From NCBI RefSeq assembly GCF_014905555.1, contig NZ_BNGS01000011.1:62001-126000 (forward strand): DNA of 64,000 bases, in the 5' to 3' direction. Shown here piece after piece: positions 54,299 to 64,000 of this stretch. The notes under the pieces are model-generated. The model made no database searches. It was given only the letters and a program-made list of their open reading frames with translations, and had not been told where the DNA came from. Both the position numbers and the translations under genes were made by a program. This DNA is from Streptomyces sp. Y2F8-2 (GTDB taxonomy: Bacteria; Actinomycetota; Actinomycetes; Streptomycetales; Streptomycetaceae). How positions within the stretch are numbered: the first letter of the stretch is position 1; the number at the start of each line of letters is the position of its first letter.

Positions 54299-54823
54299 AT
54301 GTCCAAGCACACCCTCTCGGTCCTGGTCGAGAACACCCCCGGCATCCTCGCCCGGATCGCCGCCCTGTTCTCCCGCCGCGGCTTCAACATCGACTCCCTC
54401 GCGGTCGGTGTCACGGAGCACCCCGACATCTCCCGCATCACCATCGTGGTGAACGTCGAGGACCTGCCCCTGGAGCAGGTGACGAAGCAGCTCAACAAGC
54501 TCGTCAACGTGCTGAAGATCGTCGAGCTGGAGCCGTCGCAGGCCGTTCAGCGTGAACTCGTTCTGGTGAAGGTGCGCGCCGACAACGAGACGCGCTCCCA
54601 GATCGTCGAGATCGTCCAGCTGTTCCGCGCGAAGACGGTCGACGTCTCCCCGGAGGCCGTCACCATCGAGGCCACCGGGTCCAGCGACAAGCTGTCGGCC
54701 ATGCTGAAGATGCTGGAGCCGTACGGCATCAAGGAGCTGGTGCAGTCCGGCACGATCGCGATCGGCCGCGGCGCCCGTTCGATCACGGACCGGTCCCTGC
54801 GGGCCCTCGACCGGTCGGCGTAA
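54299..54823 (+). CDS. ilvN: Acetolactate synthase small subunit IlvN
   Basis: Regulatory subunit that activates IlvB and mediates valine feedback inhibition. An N-terminal ACT domain (HTLSVLVENTPGILARIAAL and the G-F-N-I-D-S region) is followed by the family C-terminal domain. 174 residues, normal. A hairpin terminator follows immediately. Confidence 0.97.
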   Translation: MSKHTLSVLVENTPGILARIAALFSRRGFNIDSLAVGVTEHPDISRITIVVNVEDLPLEQVTKQLNKLVNVLKIVELEPSQAVQRELVLVKVRADNETRSQIVEIVQLFRAKTVDVSPEAVTIEATGSSDKLSAMLKMLEPYGIKELVQSGTIAIGRGARSITDRSLRALDRSA

Positions 54824-54832
54824 GACGGTGTC

Positions 54833-54860
54833 CGGGCGGCCGGGGACGACCGGCCGCCCG
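54833..54860 (+). terminator. Hairpin between ilvN and ilvC
   Basis: An 11-base stem CGGGCGGCCGG / CCGGCCGCCCG with a 6-base loop, 10 bases after the ilvN stop. It suggests partial termination, with ilvC also using its own promoter in the 80 bases that follow. Confidence 0.75.
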
Positions 54861-54941
54861 TATTCCGAGACCCCGAAACTTCCGTTCCGCCCGCCGTCAT
54901 ACGGTGGGACGCAACACCTGCACTCAAGGAGAGAACCCAAA

Positions 54942-55940
<999 letters not shown>

Positions 55941-55947
55941 CCTCTGA

Positions 55948-55981
55948 TGCGGCGGTGCCCTTTGCCGGGGGCGCCGCCGCA
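55948..55981 (+). terminator. Rho-independent terminator after ilvC
   Basis: A 13-base stem (TGCGGCGGTGCCC / GGGCGCCGCCGCA, one G-T-like mismatch) with an 8-base loop, then a T-rich tail TTATTCTTGTTG, 7 bases after the stop. Confidence 0.88.
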
Positions 55982-56181
55982 TTATTCTTGTTGTCCACAC
56001 CGGCCAGCCACGTCCGGGTGATCCTTCCGCGCAGGCGCATTACGCCCCCCGCCGCGCCACTAGACTGCTGCACAACAATCGCGTCAGGCCCACAGCGTCG
56101 TGCGTCTTCCACGCGGCAAGCACCCCTCCACCGCCAGCGGCCGTCGGGACGGCCGTCCGCATTGGACATGTGAGGACTCAC

Positions 56182-57771
56182 GTGAGCTCGAAACCCGTCG
56201 TACTCATCGCTGAAGAGCTGTCGCCCGCGACCGTCGACGCCCTCGGCCCCGACTTCGAGATCCGCCACTGCAACGGCGCCGACCGGGCGGAGCTGCTGCC
56301 CGCGATCGCCGACGTCGACGCCATCCTGATCCGCTCCGCGACGAAGGTCGACGCCGAGGCCATCGCCGCCGCGAAGAAGCTGAAGGTCGTCGCGCGAGCC
56401 GGCGTCGGCCTGGACAACGTGGACGTCTCCGCCGCCACCAAGGCCGGCGTGATGGTCGTCAACGCCCCCACCTCGAACATCGTGACCGCGGCCGAACTGG
56501 CCTGCGGTCTGATCATTTCCACCGCCCGCAACATCCCGCAGGCCAACGCGGCGCTGAAGAACGGCGAGTGGAAGCGCAGCAAGTACACCGGCGTCGAGCT
56601 CGCCGAGAAGACCCTCGGTGTCGTCGGCCTCGGCCGCATCGGCGCGCTGGTCGCGCAGCGCATGTCCGCGTTCGGCATGAAGGTCGTCGCCTACGACCCC
56701 TACGTCCAGCCTGCCCGGGCCGCGCAGATGGGCGTGAAGGTGCTGACCCTGGACGAGCTGCTCGAGGTCTCCGACTTCATCACCGTCCACCTCCCGAAGA
56801 CCCCCGAGACGCTCGGCCTGATCGGCTCCGAGGCGCTGCACAAGGTCAAGCCGAGCGTGCGCGTCATCAACGCCGCGCGCGGCGGGATCGTCGACGAGGA
56901 GGCGCTGTACTCGGCGCTCAAGGAGGGCCGCGTCGCCGGTGCCGGCCTCGACGTGTACGCGAAGGAGCCGTGCACGGACTCCCCGCTGTTCGAGCTCGAC
57001 CAGGTCGTCTGCACCCCGCACCTCGGCGCCTCCACCGACGAGGCGCAGGAGAAGGCGGGCATCGCGGTCGCCAAGTCGGTGCGCCTGGCGCTCGCCGGCG
57101 AGCTGGTGCCGGACGCGGTGAACGTCCAGGGCGGTGTCATCGCCGAGGACGTCAAGCCGGGTCTGCCGCTCGCCGAGAAGCTCGGCCGCATCTTCACCGC
57201 GCTCGCGGGCGAGGTCGCGGTCCGGCTCGACGTCGAGGTGTACGGCGAGATCACCCAGCACGACGTCAAGGTGCTCGAACTGTCCGCGCTCAAGGGCGTG
57301 TTCGAGGACGTCGTGGACGAGACGGTGTCGTACGTGAACGCTCCGTTGTTCGCTCAGGAGCGCGGTGTCGAGGTGCGCCTGACCACCAGCTCCGAGGCCA
57401 CCGACCACCGCAACGTGGTCACCGTCCGCGGCACGCTCGCCGACGGCGAGGAGGTCTCGGTGTCCGGCACGCTGGCCGGCCCGAAGCACCACCAGAAGAT
57501 CGTGGCGGTGGGCGACTACGACGTGGACCTGTCGCTCGCCGACCACATGATCGTGCTCCGCTACACCGACCGTCCCGGTGTGGTCGGCACCGTCGGCCGC
57601 ATCCTCGGCGAGGCCGGCATCAACATCGCGGGCATGCAGGTGGCCCGCGACATCGCCGGTGGCGAGGCCCTCGCGGTCCTCACGGTCGACGACACGGTGC
57701 CGCAGAACGTGCTGACGGAGGTCGCGGAGGAGATCGGCGCGACGTCCGCCCGCTCGGTGAACCTGGTCTGA
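56182..57771 (+). CDS. serA: D-3-phosphoglycerate dehydrogenase SerA
   Basis: First enzyme of serine synthesis, oxidising 3-phosphoglycerate with NAD. The Rossmann loop is GLGRIG near residues 150-155, with catalytic Arg in NAARGGIVD, Glu in YAKEPC and His in PHLGAST. A long C-terminal part contains the ASB domain and an ACT domain (about 455-525, VLRYTDRPGVVGTVG), the form inhibited by serine. 529 residues, normal for actinobacteria. The GTG at 56182 has GAGG upstream. Confidence 0.96.
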   Translation: MSSKPVVLIAEELSPATVDALGPDFEIRHCNGADRAELLPAIADVDAILIRSATKVDAEAIAAAKKLKVVARAGVGLDNVDVSAATKAGVMVVNAPTSNIVTAAELACGLIISTARNIPQANAALKNGEWKRSKYTGVELAEKTLGVVGLGRIGALVAQRMSAFGMKVVAYDPYVQPARAAQMGVKVLTLDELLEVSDFITVHLPKTPETLGLIGSEALHKVKPSVRVINAARGGIVDEEALYSALKEGRVAGAGLDVYAKEPCTDSPLFELDQVVCTPHLGASTDEAQEKAGIAVAKSVRLALAGELVPDAVNVQGGVIAEDVKPGLPLAEKLGRIFTALAGEVAVRLDVEVYGEITQHDVKVLELSALKGVFEDVVDETVSYVNAPLFAQERGVEVRLTTSSEATDHRNVVTVRGTLADGEEVSVSGTLAGPKHHQKIVAVGDYDVDLSLADHMIVLRYTDRPGVVGTVGRILGEAGINIAGMQVARDIAGGEALAVLTVDDTVPQNVLTEVAEEIGATSARSVNLV

Positions 57772-57787
57772 CAGCGCTACGCACGAC

Positions 57788-57827
57788 AGCCGGGGCCCGG
57801 CCACCTCAGGGTGGCCGGGCCCCGGCT
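57788..57827. terminator. Two-way terminator between serA and the MFS gene
   Basis: A perfect 18-base stem, AGCCGGGGCCCGGCCACC and its complement, with a TCAG loop. It lies between convergent genes and can serve both. Confidence 0.88.
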
Positions 57828-57841
57828 CGTTTCCTGATCCG

Positions 57842-59374
57842 TCACTCCTCGGTGTCGCGTACGGGGATCCGGCGCAGGGTCGTCGCCGCCAGTACCGCCG
57901 CCCCCACCAGGACCACCGCCCCGGCGATAGCGGCCCCGTGCATCCCGGTGGTGAACGCCTCCCGCGCCGTGGCCAGCAGCTCCGCTCCCGCCCGGCCCGG
58001 CATCCCGTGGGCCACCGCGAGCGCGCCGCCCAGCGTCTCGTGGGCCGGCGACGGGGCCGAGGCCGGGATCTCGTGGCGGTAGACCGCCGTACCGATCGAG
58101 CCCAGGACCGCCATCCCGAGCGCGCCGCCGAACTCCGCACCGGTCTCCAGCAGGGAGGACGCGGAGCCCGCCCGCGCGACCGGGGCCGCGCTCATCGCGA
58201 GGTCCGTCATCTGGGAGATGGCGATGACGATCCCGGAGGCGAGGACACCGCAGGCCGCGAGCACCAGCCAGAGGGAGTCGGTGTCGGCGAGGACGAGCAT
58301 TCCGTAGCCGGCCGCGGCGATCGTGAACCCGGCCGTGACGACGTAGGCGCGGTTGACGCCCTTCTGCACCAGCTGGGTGGCGATCGGCGCCGCCATGCCG
58401 ATCGGCACGGAGGGGAGCAGCGCCCACAGCGCCGCCTCCATCGCGCTCTTGCCGAGCACCGACTGCAGGTACTGCGTGGTGAAGAAGGCCGAGCCCATCA
58501 TCCCGAAGGACGAGATCAGGTTGAGCACCACGGCGGGCGCGAAGCCCCGGCCGCGGAACAGGGCGGGGGAGATCATCGGCGAGGCCGTGGTGCGCTGGCG
58601 GTACACGAACAGCGCCGCGAACAGCAGACCGACCGTCACCGCCAGCACGTACTGGACGTGCCAGCCCTCGGCCGGGATCTCCTTCAGGCCGTAGACCACC
58701 GGAAGCACCGCCGCCATCGACAGCGGCACGCTGAGCAGGTCGAAGCGGCCGGGCTCGGGGTTCTTCGACTCCGGGAGCAGGAACGGGCCGAGGACCAGCA
58801 GCAAGACCATCGCCGGCAGGTTGACCAGGAAGACCGAGCCCCACCAGAAGTACTGGACGAGGACACCGCTCATCACCGAGCCGAGCGCGATGCCGGCCGT
58901 CATGACGCCCGACCACAGGCCGATCGCCTTCGCGCGCTGACCGGGGTCGGTGAACATCGTGCGGATCAGCGCCATCGTCGACGGCATGAGGGTCGCGCCG
59001 CCGATACCGAGGACGGCGCGGGCCGCGATCAGGGTCTCGGCGCTGTTGGCGTAGGCCGCCAGCAGTGAGGCGCCCCCGAAGGCGGCGGCCCCGAGCAGCA
59101 GCAGCCTGCGGCGGCCGATGCGGTCGCCGAGCGAGCCCATCGTCATCAGCAGCCCGGCGAGGACGAAGGCGTAGATGTCGAAGATCCACAGCTGCTGGGT
59201 GCCGCTCGGCTCCAGGTCCGCGCTGATCGCGGGGATCGCGAAGTAGAGGACCGAGACGTCCATCGAGACCAGCAGTAGCGGAAGCATCAGGACGCCCAGG
59301 GCCGTCCATTCACGGCGGCCGGCGCGGGTTCCGGTGGGCGGCGCGGCCGGGGTTGTGCTCGTCGGGTTCGTCAT
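57842..59374 (-). CDS. MFS multidrug transporter, 14-helix (DHA2) type
   Basis: A 510-residue proton-driven exporter of the EmrB/QacA group. About 14 hydrophobic helices; motif A is GSLGDRIGRRRLLL after helix 2, and motif C-like glycine-rich residues lie in helix 5 (GIALGSVMSGVL). It probably exports drugs or cationic compounds. Divergent from a TetR gene, with operator-like repeats between. Confidence 0.92.
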   Translation of the reverse strand: MTNPTSTTPAAPPTGTRAGRREWTALGVLMLPLLLVSMDVSVLYFAIPAISADLEPSGTQQLWIFDIYAFVLAGLLMTMGSLGDRIGRRRLLLLGAAAFGGASLLAAYANSAETLIAARAVLGIGGATLMPSTMALIRTMFTDPGQRAKAIGLWSGVMTAGIALGSVMSGVLVQYFWWGSVFLVNLPAMVLLLVLGPFLLPESKNPEPGRFDLLSVPLSMAAVLPVVYGLKEIPAEGWHVQYVLAVTVGLLFAALFVYRQRTTASPMISPALFRGRGFAPAVVLNLISSFGMMGSAFFTTQYLQSVLGKSAMEAALWALLPSVPIGMAAPIATQLVQKGVNRAYVVTAGFTIAAAGYGMLVLADTDSLWLVLAACGVLASGIVIAISQMTDLAMSAAPVARAGSASSLLETGAEFGGALGMAVLGSIGTAVYRHEIPASAPSPAHETLGGALAVAHGMPGRAGAELLATAREAFTTGMHGAAIAGAVVLVGAAVLAATTLRRIPVRDTEE

Positions 59375-59394
59375 GCCAGGGACTGTACGGGCGT

Positions 59395-59440
59395 CTTAAA
59401 CGCTTGTCTAGTACGAACGTTTAAGTCGCTCGTCTAGGAC
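59395..59440. promoter_or_regulatory. Operator-like repeats between MFS and TetR genes
   Basis: A perfect inverted pair CTTAAACG (59395-59402) / CGTTTAAG (59418-59425) overlaps two direct copies of CGCTYGTCTAGKAC (59401-59414 and 59427-59440) spaced 26 bases. Likely sites for the adjacent TetR repressor. Confidence 0.55.
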
Positions 59441-59469
59441 ACGCGTATGGATCGGGGTAAGGTGGTCGC

Positions 59470-60048
59470 ATGGGACACCGTGAGGATCTGCTCGAGGGCG
59501 CCAAGCGCTGCCTGCTGGACAAGGGGTTCGCGCGTACGACGGCGCGCGACATCGTCAGGGAGTCGGGGACCAACCTGGCCTCGATCGGTTACCACTACGG
59601 GTCGAAGGACGCGCTGCTCGCACAGGCCTATGTGGCGCTGGTCGAGGAGATGTCCGACACCTTCGAGGGGAGTGAGGAGATCCGTGGCGAGCCCGGCTCG
59701 CTGGAACGGTTCCGGGAGGTGTGGTCCAACATCATCGCGACCATGCGGGAGCCCGGTTCCCTGTGGCGGTTGAGCGTGGAGATCGTGGCGATGGGCGACC
59801 AGATGCCCGAGCTGCGCGACCACCTGGCGCGCGCCCAGCGGGAGGGCTCGCGCGGCTTCGTGGCCTTCTTCACGGGCGTGCGCGAGGAGGACGTCCCCGA
59901 GGAGACCGTGGACACGCTCGGCACCTTCTACACGACCCTGATGCTCGGGCTCATCACGCAGTGGACCTTCGACCCGAAGAGCGCCCCCGACGCCGACCGG
60001 CTCACCGAGGGGCTGCGCCAGGTGATCGAGGCCGCCACCCGGAGGTGA
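59470..60048 (+). CDS. TetR-family repressor of the MFS exporter
   Basis: A 192-residue TetR regulator. Helix-turn-helix at about residues 5-48 (TTARDIVRESGTNLASIGYHY), then a C-terminal ligand domain with DQMPELRDHLARAQREG. Sharing a promoter region with a multidrug exporter, it probably senses an export substrate and releases the operator. AAGGTGG lies shortly before the ATG. It ends 4 bases from the end of the convergent kinase gene. Confidence 0.9.
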   Translation: MGHREDLLEGAKRCLLDKGFARTTARDIVRESGTNLASIGYHYGSKDALLAQAYVALVEEMSDTFEGSEEIRGEPGSLERFREVWSNIIATMREPGSLWRLSVEIVAMGDQMPELRDHLARAQREGSRGFVAFFTGVREEDVPEETVDTLGTFYTTLMLGLITQWTFDPKSAPDADRLTEGLRQVIEAATRR

Positions 60049-60052
60049 CCCG

Positions 60053-62917
60053 TCAGGTCCAGGCGCGGCGCAGTCGCCTGGACAGGCGGGTCATCAGGGC
60101 GGCGCCCGGGTGGTCGGCCGCCAGGCGTTCGATATGCGCCACGGCCGCCCCATCACCGCTGTCCCGGGCCCAGCAGTACCACTCCAGGGCCTCGCGGTGC
60201 TGCCCGCGCTCCTCGCACACGCGGGCCGCGTCCAGCATGGCGCCGGTGTTGTTCATCTCGCCGGCCCGGCGCAGCCACGCCAGCGCCGCCTGGACGTGCT
60301 CCTCGGAGCCCAGCCTCAGGTACGTGCGGGCCACTTGGCGCATGGCCTTCGAACTGCCCTCGCCGGCCGCCTGCAGCTGCGCCTCCAGCTGGGTCTGCAA
60401 CTGCTTGGTGTTCTGCTCCCGGCTGTCGACGGTCAACCCGAGCTCCGCGAGCGCCCGGATCGACTGCGGGTCTCCGTCCTGAGCCAGCTTCCGATAGAGC
60501 CGGACGGCCCGCTTCCGGAAGCGTCTGCGCTCCTCCGGGCTCTCGGCACTGCCGCTCAAGCTCAGGCACAGCCGGGCGACATCCCGCTTGGAGGCCGTGT
60601 CGCCCAGTTGTTCCGCCGCCTGGGCATAGCTGTCCAGGGCCTTGTGGAGCCGGCCTTCCCGCTCGTGCCGCTCGGCCTCCCTGCGCAGCACGGACGCGTT
60701 CGGCCGAGTGGTCTTCGTGGCGGTGGCGGTCGTCGCGGTGCGGGTCTTGGCGCCGGTGGGATTCGTGGTGCCGGAGGCGGGGGCGGCCTTGGACGAGGTC
60801 TTCTTCCGGGGCGGTGCGGCCTTGGGAGACTGTTCCCCCGAAGGGGGCGGTGACGAGGCGTTGCGCCGCAGTTCGGCACGGATGCGGTCGGCCTCCTCGG
60901 CTGCCGCAGCGCTGCCCTTCGCAGCGGCGCGGACGAACCACTCCAGTGCCTGGACCGGCTGTGCCGACTGCTCCAGAAGGCGCGCCGTCTCGAGTATGGA
61001 CGGCGCATGTCCCTTCTCGGCGGCGGAGCGGAAGAAACGGAGCGCGTCCGCCGGGCGCCGATCCTTCTCCACGCGTTGCCCCAGGCGGTGCAGCGCCGCC
61101 GTGTTGCCCGCATCGGCCGCCGCCCGCAACCACCGGAGCGACTCGCCCTCCCGTCGCGGATCCTTGGCGAGCAGCACCGAGGTCACGAACATGCAGTGAG
61201 GATGCCCGCCCTCGGCGCCTCGCCAGTACCAGACGAGCGCGTCCTGGTCGCGATTCTGCTGCCGGTACCAGTCTGCCAGCGCCAGCACGGAGTTGATCTT
61301 CCCGTTCATGGCGGCGGTCCGGTGCTGGCGGAGCAGCTCCTGTTCGGCCGCGGAGACCGGGGCCGGGACGCCCGCGGCGCCGCCGCTCTGCGCCGTTCCG
61401 TCACCACCCGGGGCCTCGGCGTTCCCACCCGCCGCAGCGGCCGCCTTGGGCGGAGTCGTGGGCTCCGCCTTCGGGGCCAGGCCCGGCTTGTCCTGCTCCT
61501 GGGCCAGCAGTCGGGTCAGCCGCGTGCGCGCGAACAGCTCGCCGGCGTCCGAGGCCCTCTGGTAAAGGGCCAGGACTTCCGCCCGTCGCCTCGGGAAGTG
61601 CTTTTCGAGCAGTTGACCTGCCTCGCGGGCGGCGGTGGCGTTGCCGGCGTCGGCCGCGCGCCTGTACCAGAGCAGTGCCGCCTCCAGGTCGCCGGTGTTC
61701 TTGCAGTGGGCCGCGACCCAGCGCATGGCTTCGGCGTTGCCCGCCTGGGCGGAGGCCCGCATCCTGGCCTCCGTGTCGCCGGGGCCGGCGGTGTCCTTCT
61801 TGCCGGGAGCGGCCGCGGCCGGTCGTGTGGTCTTCTCCGTCTCCGTCTGCCCAGCCGGTGCCGGCTCCAGGTCCCTCTCCCGCAGCAGCCGGGCGTTCGG
61901 CGCGGACCTCGCCTCCGGCGGGGTCGGGTCGGTCGTGAGTCCCGAGGAGGACCGGGCGGCCGGTGCGGGCGTGGGCCCCGCCGCCCTGGGGCTGCTCCGG
62001 CCGGGACGCAGCGGCCGGTCGATGTCGATGGCGAAACGGGACCGCTGGTCGATCCTGGCGCGCAGGCCCGGCGGCAGCCAGTCCTGCGCCGTCGGCGACG
62101 CCTCGGCCGCCAGCAGGTCGGCGATCTCGGCCGGGCCGGGCCGGTTGCCCGGCTCCGGCTCCAGACACGGGCGGACCACCTTCTCCACCGCGGGCGGCAA
62201 CCCGTCCAGCGACGGCCTGCCGATCACGATGTTCGCGGCGATCTCCATAGGTGAGCCGGTCCCGAAAGGGTGCCGGTTCAGGGCGGTGTAGGCCAGCACC
62301 AGCCCCAGGGCGAAGATGTCGCCGGCCCATCCCACGCGCTCGTCCCGAAGCTGCTCGGGCGAGGCGAAGCTGGTGGTCCGGGGGCTGGTGCCGGTCCTGG
62401 TCAGCGTCGTACCGTCGGTGGGGGAGAGGTGCCGGGCGATACCGAAGTCGATGACGTAGGCGCCGTCGGCACCCAGCAGGACATTGGCGAGTTTGAGGTC
62501 GCGGTGGACGAGGCCGGCGCGGTGGATGCTGCGCAGGGCGTCGACCAGGCCGGCCGCCAGTACCCGCCAGGTGCGCTGCGGCAGCGGGTTCCCGCAGTGG
62601 TCGAGGGCCTCGGCCAGGTTGACTCCCGGGATGTAGCGGGAGGCGAACCACGGTTCTGCCGCGCGCGTGTCGGAGTCGACGACCTCCGCGGTGTGCCGGG
62701 GGTCGACCGCCTTGGCCGCCTCGACCTCCCTGGCGAAACGCTTACGGAACCGCTCCGGGTCCTCCTCCAGGCACGCGGGCCGGATCGTCTTCAACGCGAT
62801 CGAACGGCCCCTGCTCGTCCGGGCGAAGTAGACGGTCCCCCAACCGCCCTCGCCCAGCCTCGCGAACAACTCGTGGCCGCCGATCCGTTCGGGATCGCCC
62901 TCCCGCAGCGGTTCCAC
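60053..62917 (-). CDS. Ser/Thr protein kinase with Sel1-like repeats
   Basis: A 954-residue Hanks-type kinase. Glycine loop LGEGGWG (21-27), Lys43, HRD at 138-140 with Lys142 and Asn145, and DFG at 157-159: all catalytic residues are present. After residue 280 comes a Pro/Ala linker, then about eight Sel1/TPR-like helical repeats ending in patterns such as ALLWYRRAADAGN and ALEWYCWARDSGD. No membrane helix or PASTA domain, so it is cytoplasmic. GTG 62917 has GGGGGG upstream; the open frame beyond it overlaps the FHA gene. That gene precedes it by 71 bases in the same direction. Confidence 0.88.
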   Translation of the reverse strand: MEPLREGDPERIGGHELFARLGEGGWGTVYFARTSRGRSIALKTIRPACLEEDPERFRKRFAREVEAAKAVDPRHTAEVVDSDTRAAEPWFASRYIPGVNLAEALDHCGNPLPQRTWRVLAAGLVDALRSIHRAGLVHRDLKLANVLLGADGAYVIDFGIARHLSPTDGTTLTRTGTSPRTTSFASPEQLRDERVGWAGDIFALGLVLAYTALNRHPFGTGSPMEIAANIVIGRPSLDGLPPAVEKVVRPCLEPEPGNRPGPAEIADLLAAEASPTAQDWLPPGLRARIDQRSRFAIDIDRPLRPGRSSPRAAGPTPAPAARSSSGLTTDPTPPEARSAPNARLLRERDLEPAPAGQTETEKTTRPAAAAPGKKDTAGPGDTEARMRASAQAGNAEAMRWVAAHCKNTGDLEAALLWYRRAADAGNATAAREAGQLLEKHFPRRRAEVLALYQRASDAGELFARTRLTRLLAQEQDKPGLAPKAEPTTPPKAAAAAGGNAEAPGGDGTAQSGGAAGVPAPVSAAEQELLRQHRTAAMNGKINSVLALADWYRQQNRDQDALVWYWRGAEGGHPHCMFVTSVLLAKDPRREGESLRWLRAAADAGNTAALHRLGQRVEKDRRPADALRFFRSAAEKGHAPSILETARLLEQSAQPVQALEWFVRAAAKGSAAAAEEADRIRAELRRNASSPPPSGEQSPKAAPPRKKTSSKAAPASGTTNPTGAKTRTATTATATKTTRPNASVLRREAERHEREGRLHKALDSYAQAAEQLGDTASKRDVARLCLSLSGSAESPEERRRFRKRAVRLYRKLAQDGDPQSIRALAELGLTVDSREQNTKQLQTQLEAQLQAAGEGSSKAMRQVARTYLRLGSEEHVQAALAWLRRAGEMNNTGAMLDAARVCEERGQHREALEWYCWARDSGDGAAVAHIERLAADHPGAALMTRLSRRLRRAWT

Positions 62918-62988
62918 CCGACCCCCCAACCGGTCCACCCGTGGCCCGTCTTGACTCCGCCCGTACGCCCCCCGGCCGTCGCTTTCGC

Positions 62989-64000
62989 TCAGCCCGGACT
63001 CGTCAACTCCTCGCCGCCCGCCGGCCTCCTCGGCGGCTTGGCACGGACTCCCTCCGCGCGCTCCTCCGGCCACCGCTGGCCGCTGCGGCGCAGCACGACC
63101 CCCGGGACCAGTTCGATCTCGTCGTCCGGACCGAAGCCACGGGGCGCCCGCTCGCCGGGCGCTGCGGCGGCCCCGGTGCCGCGGCGCGGCAGGGCGCGCC
63201 ATGCGGTGGGTTCCCCGCCCGGGCGGACGGTGCGCATCCTGCTGCCCGCCGTGCTGGTGTCGAGGACCCACAGCGCGCCCCGGCCGCAGATCAGCAGGAG
63301 ATGCTCCCTGCTGATCCGGCGCCGCCGCTCCCCGGACAGATGGCACTCATCGATCCGGACGAAGTGACCGCGCCCGAGCACGAACTCCCGGTCCTGCCCT
63401 TCGGGGCCCTCGGTGATGTTCTCCCAGGCGTGGCACGTGCCGTCCACGAACATCTTCAGCTGGATCCGGCGGCGGCGTGGGCCGGTGTCCGTCAACAGCA
63501 TCCGGTGGGTGCGGCACACCACCTTGCCCCGCTGGATCGCGGGGCTGGGGCGGCAGTCCGGGTGCGGGCACCGCCAGGAACGCCCCAGCACGTTCGAGCG
63601 TGGCCGGCCCTGGAAGTCCAGCAGGTTCCGGGCCTTGAGCGTGTCGCGCTCGCCCTCGCGTGAGATCTCCCGGTCCGCGAAGACCCGCATGTCCCGCAGG
63701 ACCAGTCGGACCCGACCGCCCTCCTCGCGTTCGGGCCTGAGGAAGTGTTCGCGGTCGCCCTGGATCCAAGGGTGCTCGCTCCGGTGGCCGGTGAAGTTGT
63801 CGCTGCTGATCACCCTGGTGCCGAGCTCCCTGGCATGGTCAAGGAGATCGGGGTCCGCCTTGTCGATGGCGGCGATCAGACCGCGGTCCCGCCACTCGCG
63901 CAGCAGCGCGCCCTCTGCCGGATCGGGGAACTCCCCGTCGTGCCGCGGGTGCAGCAGGCTGTTGTCCGCGATGCCGTGGACGGTGACGTCCCGGTCGCCC
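62989..64000 (-). CDS. PIN/NYN-like plus FHA-domain protein, 5' end outside the window
   Basis: The frame is open to the right edge, so the start is missing; at least 336 residues are present. The first part (VHGIADNSLL, then DKADPDLLDHARELG and VISSDNFTGHR) resembles PIN/NYN RNases of the Zc3h12a type. A possible zinc site follows (CPHPDCRP and VVCRTH), then an FHA domain (VLGRGHFVRID, ISREHLLLI, VLDTSTAGS) that would bind phosphothreonine. The kinase gene downstream is the obvious source of that phosphorylation. The nuclease call is by eye and tentative; the FHA call is firmer. Confidence 0.7.
   Translation of the reverse strand, partial: GDRDVTVHGIADNSLLHPRHDGEFPDPAEGALLREWRDRGLIAAIDKADPDLLDHARELGTRVISSDNFTGHRSEHPWIQGDREHFLRPEREEGGRVRLVLRDMRVFADREISREGERDTLKARNLLDFQGRPRSNVLGRSWRCPHPDCRPSPAIQRGKVVCRTHRMLLTDTGPRRRRIQLKMFVDGTCHAWENITEGPEGQDREFVLGRGHFVRIDECHLSGERRRRISREHLLLICGRGALWVLDTSTAGSRMRTVRPGGEPTAWRALPRRGTGAAAAPGERAPRGFGPDDEIELVPGVVLRRSGQRWPEERAEGVRAKPPRRPAGGEELTSPG

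Noticed and set aside
62918..63346. Extended N-terminus of the Ser/Thr kinase
   Set aside because: It overlaps the FHA gene in another frame; the family start R-E-G-D-P-E-R-I-G-G lies just after GTG 62917 with a G-rich ribosome site.

Overview
The window is high-GC actinobacterial DNA and almost certainly a Streptomyces chromosome. Third codon positions are nearly all G or C, GTG starts are common, start/stop overlaps of the GTGA type recur, and the families present are typical of the genus: DUF397/XRE pairs, c-di-GMP enzymes, LAL regulators and Ser/Thr kinases. From memory, not a search, the order cysteine desulfurase - mnmA - ligA - GGDEF/EAL - gatCAB - GGDEF/EAL - ilvBNC - serA matches the SCO548x to SCO5515 stretch of S. 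coelicolor. No tRNA, rRNA, CRISPR array or complete insertion sequence was seen.

Region by region: 1-7.7 kb holds a secreted M1 peptidase, a TRIC-like channel, a membrane-anchored esterase, a thioesterase, a DinB-like protein facing a WYL regulator, and a TetR regulator facing small membrane proteins. 7.7-11.2 kb holds tRNA thiolation: a cysteine desulfurase and MnmA, with an N-acetylmuramoyl-L-alanine amidase gene between them. 11.3-23.7 kb is a defence island set between core genes. It has an RloA/RloB (AbiL-like) ATPase-TOPRIM pair, a type I restriction-modification system with hsdMS separated from hsdR, an XRE/DUF397/HATPase regulatory module inside that split, and a YgjP-like zinc peptidase after hsdR. 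23.8-37.7 kb returns to housekeeping: small enzymes, a MetE-like protein, NAD-dependent DNA ligase, a c-di-GMP phosphodiesterase/cyclase resembling RmdB, and gatC-gatA-(80 aa membrane protein)-gatB, which amidates misacylated Glu-tRNAGln/Asp-tRNAAsn. A 197-base MITE-like inverted-repeat element sits just before gatC.

37.9-48.5 kb holds an MMPL exporter with an acetyltransferase, a large LuxR/AAA (LAL) regulator preceded by a 57-codon gene, a lipoprotein sugar dehydrogenase, an aldo/keto reductase and a 2-hydroxyacid dehydrogenase. 48.7-57.8 kb holds a second c-di-GMP protein (CdgC-like, with a degenerate EAL domain) and the branched-chain amino acid genes ilvB, ilvN and ilvC, followed by serA. 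ilvB has a textbook attenuator: a 13-residue leader peptide containing Ile-Leu-Val-Leu in rare codons, then a terminator with six T. 57.8-64 kb holds an MFS drug exporter with its divergent TetR regulator, and a minus-strand pair: a partial gene with a PIN/NYN-like region, a possible zinc-binding segment and an FHA domain, followed by a Ser/Thr kinase with Sel1-like repeats.

The parts most worth following are the composite defence island, the nuclease-like FHA protein paired with a kinase at the right edge, the MITE-like element, and several inverted-repeat operators.
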